From: Candidatus Latescibacterota bacterium
GTDB taxonomy: Bacteria; Latescibacterota; 4484-107; B68-G9
Direction: 5' to 3'
Length of the DNA stretch: 8,861 nucleotides
Assembly: GCA_012962735.1 (NCBI GenBank)
Contig: DTXA01000297.1
Coordinates: 1 to 8,861, forward strand
Shown here: piece after piece, positions 5,200 through 8,861 of the stretch
Numbering within the stretch: position 1 is the stretch's first letter
Layout: every line of letters begins with the position of its first letter
Made by a program: the position numbers and the translations under genes
The notes under the pieces: generated by a model
The model's database searches: none
Told to the model about the DNA's origin: nothing
What the model saw: the letters and a program-made list of their open reading frames with translations, nothing else

Positions 5200-5662
5200 A
5201 TACCACGACCTCCATACCGGGCCTCACCTTCCCTCCCCTTATGACCCTTGCGAACACACCCTCCCTTGGCATCACGCAGTCCCCGAGGAGCTTGTATATG
5301 GCACACCTAGTGTGGCACTCCTTGCCGATTCTGGTGATCTCGAGCACCGCCTCCCCCACCTTAAGCCTCGTGCCCACCGGAAGCTCGGCGAGGGGCAGGC
5401 CCTCAGTGGTCAGATTCTCGGCGAAGGCACCGGGGCCGATCTCCACACCGTGCGCCTTGGGACAGGACTTGCCTTCGGAGAGCAGGGTCTCCCTCTGCCG
5501 CAGTATCGCCTCCAAGGCTAAGAGGCTCACTTGCCTCTTCCCCGGGCCTGCGTGCACATCCCCCACCAGCCCCCAGTCTTCCCTGAGCTCGGTCTCCTGA
5601 ACCGGGACCTTGGACACCCCTTTCTTCTGGCTCATGTTGACCGATACCACCTTTCCCTTCAT
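5168..5662 (-). CDS. MOSC-domain protein (molybdenum cofactor related)
   Basis: A 164-aa, stand-alone MOSC (Mo-cofactor sulfurase C-terminal) domain. Members bind sulfur or molybdopterin-type ligands and help deliver or sulfurate the cofactor; small versions beside mogA are common in anaerobes. The sequence shows the family opening KGKVVSVNMSQKKGVSKVPV, the DWGLVGDVHAGPGKRQVSLL block around residues 29-48, and a cysteine near GKECHTRCAIY that is typical of the fold. I choose ATG 5662, which has GGAGG four bases upstream; GTG 5680 with a G-rich element before it is also possible. The gene lies in a different frame from moaC, whose frame stays open across more than half of this gene. It overlaps mogA by 32 nt at its 3' end. 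Confidence 0.85.
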   Translation of the reverse strand: MKGKVVSVNMSQKKGVSKVPVQETELREDWGLVGDVHAGPGKRQVSLLALEAILRQRETLLSEGKSCPKAHGVEIGPGAFAENLTTEGLPLAELPVGTRLKVGEAVLEITRIGKECHTRCAIYKLLGDCVMPREGVFARVIRGGKVRPGMEVVVYEGGHTHDKR

Positions 5663-6095
5663 CCTTCCTCCAAGTTCCACTTTTTCCCCCTCGCTTCTCC
5701 AACAGGCAGACCTCCGTTATCTCCGCACCTCTGTCTATGCCCTTGACCATATCGTACAGTGTGAGGGCTGCGACAGCGGCAGCTACGAGCGCCTCCATCT
5801 CCACGCCCGTCCTCGAGAAGGCCCTGACCTCGGCTCTAACCTCCGCTTCCCGTTCCTTTAACTCTACCTCTACCTTTACCTGTGCCAGCTCTATGGGGTG
5901 GCAAAGCGGTATCAGCTCCGGGGTCTTCTTGGCAGCCATTATACCTGCTATCCGTGCGGCCTCCACCGCATCCCCCTTGGGCAGTTCCCCGGCCCTGAGA
6001 CTTTCCGCCACATCCTCAGAGACCCTCAGCCTGGCCTTGGCGACTGCCTCCCTGAGAGTTGGCTCTTTTTCCGATACGTCCACCATGCGAGCCAT
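5403..6095 (-). CDS. moaC: Cyclic pyranopterin monophosphate synthase MoaC, with out-of-frame read-through tail
   Basis: Residues 1-143 form a complete MoaC, which with MoaA converts GTP to cyclic pyranopterin monophosphate in the first step of molybdopterin synthesis. Catalytic positions known from E. coli are all present: Lys40 (PKGDA), His66 (LCHP), Glu99 and Glu101 (GVEMEAL), Asp115 and Lys118 (YDMVK), and the terminal GGKSG at 136-140. The start ATG directly follows the moaA stop. MoaC normally ends shortly after GGKSG, but this frame continues about 90 residues to a stop at 5403, translating the MOSC gene in the wrong frame. The tail is G-, R- and E-rich shadow sequence. Possible causes are loss of the moaC stop, a +1 frameshift within a former MoaC-MOSC fusion near the GGGGGAAAAA run at 5681-5690, or a sequencing indel. 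The functional gene can be taken as about 5668-6095. Confidence 0.85.
   Translation of the reverse strand: MARMVDVSEKEPTLREAVAKARLRVSEDVAESLRAGELPKGDAVEAARIAGIMAAKKTPELIPLCHPIELAQVKVEVELKEREAEVRAEVRAFSRTGVEMEALVAAAVAALTLYDMVKGIDRGAEITEVCLLEKRGGKSGTWRKDEGKGGIGQHEPEERGVQGPGSGDRAQGRLGAGGGCARRPGEEASEPLSLGGDTAAEGDPALRRQVLSQGARCGDRPRCLRRESDH
5667..5671 (-). promoter_or_regulatory. Ribosome binding site deciding the MOSC start
   Basis: GGAGG on the minus strand four bases before ATG 5662, inside the last MoaC codons. It supports an independent start of the MOSC protein rather than synthesis only as a fusion. A second G-rich element (GAGGGGG) five bases before GTG 5680 competes. Confidence 0.5.
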
Positions 6096-6995
6096 TCACC
6101 CCCCTATCAACTTCATGCTCCCTTGGAATACTCCGTATCTCAGAGGCTTATATCTCACGACCCTCCTGAAAGCGCCCTCAAGCCTCCCCTCCCTCAGGGC
6201 CCTCACGATGTCCTCGCCGTTCCTGTATGTGATGCACGGCACGAGCTTCCCCTCAGCGGTGACCCTGAGCCTGTCGCACCTTTCGCAGAAGGGATGGGTG
6301 ATTGGGGATATGAGCCCAACTATGGCCCCATTTCTCCTGAAGTACTCCGCAGGGCCTGAGCCCACAGCCTCGACCCTCTCGGGCCTCCCGAGCATCTCCA
6401 GTACCTCCTCCGCAGGGACCAGCCCGTCCCTTACGCCGAACGGCATCACCTCTATGAACCTCACCGCGATTCCCATCTCCTCGGAAAGCCTCACGAACTC
6501 CTCCACCTGGCAGTCGTTCATCCCTCTGACCAACACCACATTGAGCTTAACCGGACGCAGCTCCTCCCTTAAGGCAGCATCTACCCCCTCCAAGACGTCG
6601 TCCAGCGCGTCGGCACCTGTCATCCTCCTGTAAATCTCCCCATCCAAGGCCGGAATGCCTATGTTGACCCTCGAAAGGCCCGCCCTCCTCAACTCCCGGG
6701 CCAGAAGGGGGAGCATCAGCCCGTTCGTCGTGAGGGAGAGGTCCTCTGGCCCGGCCTCGGATACCCTGCGGACTACCTCCACTATGTCCCCCCTAAGGAG
6801 CGGCTCTCCCCCGGTTATCCTGAACCTGGTTATTCCCAGCCTCAGGGCCACCTCAGCAAGCCTCCCGAAATCCGAGGGCATAAGCGGGGAGTCCCTGCCC
6901 TCGGCCTCCCCGCAGTAGACGCACCTGAGCTGGCACCTTCCGGTGACCGATATCCTCAGGTACCTTATCCCCCTGCCTCCAGGAGTAAGCAACAT
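6096..6995 (-). CDS. moaA: GTP 3',8-cyclase MoaA (radical SAM)
   Basis: A 299-aa radical SAM enzyme that cyclises GTP, working with MoaC. The N-terminal cluster motif is CQLRCVYC, with cysteines 21, 25 and 28 (C-x3-C-x2-C). TGGEP (61-65) binds SAM. The C-terminal cluster uses Cys237, Cys240 and Cys254 (C-x2-C-x13-C), the spacing specific to MoaA. The protein ends in Gly-Gly, as MoaA requires for insertion of its C-terminal tail. It is somewhat shorter than E. coli MoaA (329 aa), mostly at the N-terminus and in loops. The usual NVSLD segment reads NIGIPALD here (111-118), a modest deviation. ATG 6995 has GGAGG four bases upstream, inside the last codons of moeA (31-nt overlap), and moaC starts immediately after the stop. 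Confidence 0.96.
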   Translation of the reverse strand: MLLTPGGRGIRYLRISVTGRCQLRCVYCGEAEGRDSPLMPSDFGRLAEVALRLGITRFRITGGEPLLRGDIVEVVRRVSEAGPEDLSLTTNGLMLPLLARELRRAGLSRVNIGIPALDGEIYRRMTGADALDDVLEGVDAALREELRPVKLNVVLVRGMNDCQVEEFVRLSEEMGIAVRFIEVMPFGVRDGLVPAEEVLEMLGRPERVEAVGSGPAEYFRRNGAIVGLISPITHPFCERCDRLRVTAEGKLVPCITYRNGEDIVRALREGRLEGAFRRVVRYKPLRYGVFQGSMKLIGG

Positions 6996-8194
6996 CCAAC
7001 CTCCATGGGGATCACGTCTACCGTATCGCCCAGCTCGAGCCTCTCCTCCCTTCCGATCACCATAAAGGCGTTCGCCTTAGAGAGCGAGGCTATGTCCGCA
7101 GAGCCGTGGCTCTCCACAGGGGTGGCCCTCCAACCCGCACCTTCCCTCGCAAGGAGGCAGGGCTTGATGGCAGTTCTGTCGCCCTTGTTCACGAGCCTCC
7201 CATCGAGGAGCGCCTTCAGAGGGGCCAGCTCCCCGACGGGGAACCCCGCCATCCTGCGCAGGACCGGGTCCACGAAGAGCAGGAACGTCACTATCGTCGA
7301 GACCGGGTTGCCCGGAAGCCCGAAGAGCACGCCCCCGTCGTATACCCCGAATACGGTGGGCTTCCCGGGCTTCATGGCGACCTTATGGAAGACCGTCCTC
7401 ACCCCCAATTCCCAGAGGACATCGGGGACGAAGTCGTAGTCCCCCACGCTTACACCCGCGGAGACCAACACCACGTCCGCTTCCCCCATCCCGAGCCTTA
7501 TCCTCTCCCTCAGTTCCCCAGGCTCGTCCCTCGCTATCCCTAAGCTCTCGGCATCGAACCCCCGCTTCATGCACAGCGCTAAGAGAGAGTAAGTGTTCAC
7601 ATCCCTGATCTGGCCGGGGCCAGGCCTTTCCCCTGCGCACACCAGCTCGTCCCCCGTGGCGAGCACGGCCACCTTCGGTCTCCTGAACACCCTCACCCTC
7701 TCGGCCCCTACGGCGGCCAACAACCCGATCTCCGGGGGCCCCAGGATGTGGCCAGGGCTCAGCACCACTTCTCCCTCCTTCACGTCCTCCCCCTTGGGGC
7801 ACACGTTCGTCTTATCCCTCGGAGCTTTAAGTATCCGCACCCTGCCGTCCGGCAAGGGCTCGGTGTCCTCCACCATCACCACCAGGTCCGTGCCCTCGGG
7901 CACGGGCGCGCCCGTCATAACCCTCGTGCACTTCCCAGGGGCCAGGGGCCTCTCCGGGAACTTCCCGGCCGGGACGTCCTCGGCCACCTTCAGAACAGCG
8001 GGCAGGTCCCTTACGTCTTCGGCCCTGACGGCATATCCGTCCATGGCGGATTTGTGGAACGGGGGAAGGTCCACATCCGAGGCGACCTTTTGGGCTAAGA
8101 CATGTCCGGCAGCCTCGGCGAGGGGGACCTCCACCTCGCCGAGCAACGGGGCGTTCTCAAGGACCATCCTCCGGGCTTCCCAGATCGATACCAT
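6965..8194 (-). CDS. moeA: Molybdopterin molybdenumtransferase MoeA
   Basis: A 409-aa MoeA of normal length. It hydrolyses adenylated molybdopterin and inserts molybdate or tungstate. Conserved blocks are DLPPFHKSAMDGYA (42-55), MTGAPVPEGTD (93-103), VLATGDEL (177-184), SAGVSVGDYDFV (245-256) and FGLPGNPVS (291-299), followed by the C-terminal domain ending near DTVDVIPM (390-397). About a dozen further residues follow that usual end; their codons overlap the moaA start. I start at ATG 8194 rather than the longer open frame to 8251, because GGAGGGGG lies directly upstream and family members begin with a similar helix; the extra 19 residues would overlap the ABC gene. With the transporter ATPase just before it, this gene likely serves a tungsten- or molybdenum-loading unit; sequence does not tell the metal. 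Confidence 0.95.
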   Translation of the reverse strand: MVSIWEARRMVLENAPLLGEVEVPLAEAAGHVLAQKVASDVDLPPFHKSAMDGYAVRAEDVRDLPAVLKVAEDVPAGKFPERPLAPGKCTRVMTGAPVPEGTDLVVMVEDTEPLPDGRVRILKAPRDKTNVCPKGEDVKEGEVVLSPGHILGPPEIGLLAAVGAERVRVFRRPKVAVLATGDELVCAGERPGPGQIRDVNTYSLLALCMKRGFDAESLGIARDEPGELRERIRLGMGEADVVLVSAGVSVGDYDFVPDVLWELGVRTVFHKVAMKPGKPTVFGVYDGGVLFGLPGNPVSTIVTFLLFVDPVLRRMAGFPVGELAPLKALLDGRLVNKGDRTAIKPCLLAREGAGWRATPVESHGSADIASLSKANAFMVIGREERLELGDTVDVIPMEVGCCLLLEAGG

Positions 8195-8196
8195 GA

Positions 8197-8204
8197 CCCC
8201 CTCC
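8197..8204 (-). promoter_or_regulatory. Ribosome binding site of moeA
   Basis: GGAGGGGG on the minus strand, ending two bases before ATG 8194 (the GGAGG core is five bases away). It starts three bases after the stop of the ABC gene and fixes the moeA start. Confidence 0.75.
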
Positions 8205-8207
8205 TTA

Positions 8208-8861
8208 TTAGGTCCGCAGCAGTTCGGATACCACGGGGCACCTAACGACATCCTCCACCCTCCCGCACTGCACCATCTTACCCCCTATCATAACCCCCAC
8301 CCTTTCGGCGAGAGAGAACACCTCCTCCCTGTCGTGGGTCACGTGGAGCACGGTGAGGCTAAGCTTCCGGCTGGTCCTCTTGAGCTCCTCCCTCAGGGAA
8401 CGCCTGAGAGGGGGGTCCACCGACGACAGGGGCTCGTCCAACAGCAGCACATCGGGCCTTATGGCCAGCGCCCTGCACAGGGCTACCCTCTGGCGCTCCC
8501 CACCGGAGAGGAAACCCGGCCTCCTTTCCGAAAGTTCCCCTATGCCTAAAAGCTCCAGGACATCGCGCGCCCTGCGCTCCGCCTCCCTCCTCCCTATCCC
8601 CCTGGCCTTGAGCCCGTACATCACGTTCTCTAAGACGCTCATGTGGGGGAAGAGGTCCTGGTGCTGGGTGACGAGCCCCACCCTCCTCTCCTCAGGGGGG
8701 ATGTACGTGACCTCCCTTCCGTCCAAGAATATCCTCCCGGATTCCACCCCCCTGAGCCCGGCCAACACCTCCAAGAAGACAGTCTTCCCGGACCCTGTAG
8801 GGCCTATGAGGGCGAAGTACTCCCCCCTTTCCACCTGTAGGTCTATCCCCCTGAGCCTGAA
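8208..8861 (-). CDS. ABC transporter ATP-binding protein, molybdate/tungstate type (partial; N-terminus off window)
   Basis: The gene enters from the right edge in frame; 217 residues plus stop are visible, and only the extreme N-terminus is missing. Motifs in order (numbering from the first visible residue): Walker A GPTGSGKT (20-27), Q-loop in VTQHQDLFPHMSV (64-76), signature LSGGERQRVAL (118-128), Walker B VLLLDEPLSSVD (138-149) and switch histidine VLHVTHD (171-177). The opening (FRLRGIDL) and the IPPEERRVG region resemble WtpC/ModC/TupC ATPases that power oxyanion uptake. It ends soon after the ATPase core and has no C-terminal TOBE regulatory domain, which is more like TupC than full ModC. 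The adjacent moeA supports a molybdate or tungstate substrate. The permease and binding protein should lie upstream, beyond 8861. Confidence 0.9.
   Translation of the reverse strand, partial: FRLRGIDLQVERGEYFALIGPTGSGKTVFLEVLAGLRGVESGRIFLDGREVTYIPPEERRVGLVTQHQDLFPHMSVLENVMYGLKARGIGRREAERRARDVLELLGIGELSERRPGFLSGGERQRVALCRALAIRPDVLLLDEPLSSVDPPLRRSLREELKRTSRKLSLTVLHVTHDREEVFSLAERVGVMIGGKMVQCGRVEDVVRCPVVSELLRT

Noticed and set aside
5737..6633. Plus-strand 298-codon open frame over moaC and moaA
   Set aside because: A Ser/Thr-rich antisense shadow of two well-recognised genes; no ribosome binding site or domain pattern.
8195..8251. 19-residue N-terminal extension of MoeA
   Set aside because: It overlaps the ABC gene's coding end, has no family counterpart, and the strong ribosome binding site points to ATG 8194.
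7593..8549. Plus-strand 318-codon open frame over moeA and the ABC gene
   Set aside because: Antisense shadow caused by high GC and strong third-position bias on the other strand.

Overview
The window looks like a GC-rich, probably thermophilic or anaerobic bacterial chromosome. Every gene I accept is on the minus strand. Outside one gene, arginine is largely AGG, isoleucine is often ATA, and genes are tightly packed with overlapping ends. That style, with a tungstate/molybdate transporter and molybdopterin genes beside type III CRISPR-associated genes, fits lineages such as Synergistota. This is an inference from codon style and gene content, not a database match.

Right half (about 4717-8861), read right to left in transcription order: an ABC transporter ATPase of the molybdate/tungstate type (cut by the window edge), moeA, moaA, moaC, a MOSC-domain gene and mogA. 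Stops and starts overlap or nearly touch, so this is one operon. It imports the metal oxyanion, builds cyclic pyranopterin monophosphate (MoaA, MoaC), adenylates molybdopterin (MogA) and inserts the metal (MoeA). No moaD or moaE is present here. The moaC frame has no stop after its normal C-terminus and runs deep into the MOSC gene, which suggests a broken fusion, a frameshift or a lost stop.

Middle (about 3271-4716): one class-III aminotransferase with clearly foreign codon use (all 30 arginines are CGN). It is flanked by a 15-nt direct repeat with one mismatch. One copy is the 3' end of mogA; the other lies in a 20-codon scrap on the far side. This looks like an insertion at the mogA 3' end.

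Left half (1-3290): a good sigma-70-like promoter precedes cas6. Then come a TM1367-like cyclophilin-fold gene overlapping cas6, a possible coupled 81-aa unknown ORF, a WYL-domain regulator with a palindrome in its promoter region, and a truncated CARF gene of the Cas_NE0113 family (putative cyclic-oligoadenylate sensor or ring nuclease). This is the processing and signalling edge of a CRISPR-Cas locus, probably type III, continuing off the left end. No CRISPR repeats, tRNA, rRNA or transposase genes are visible.
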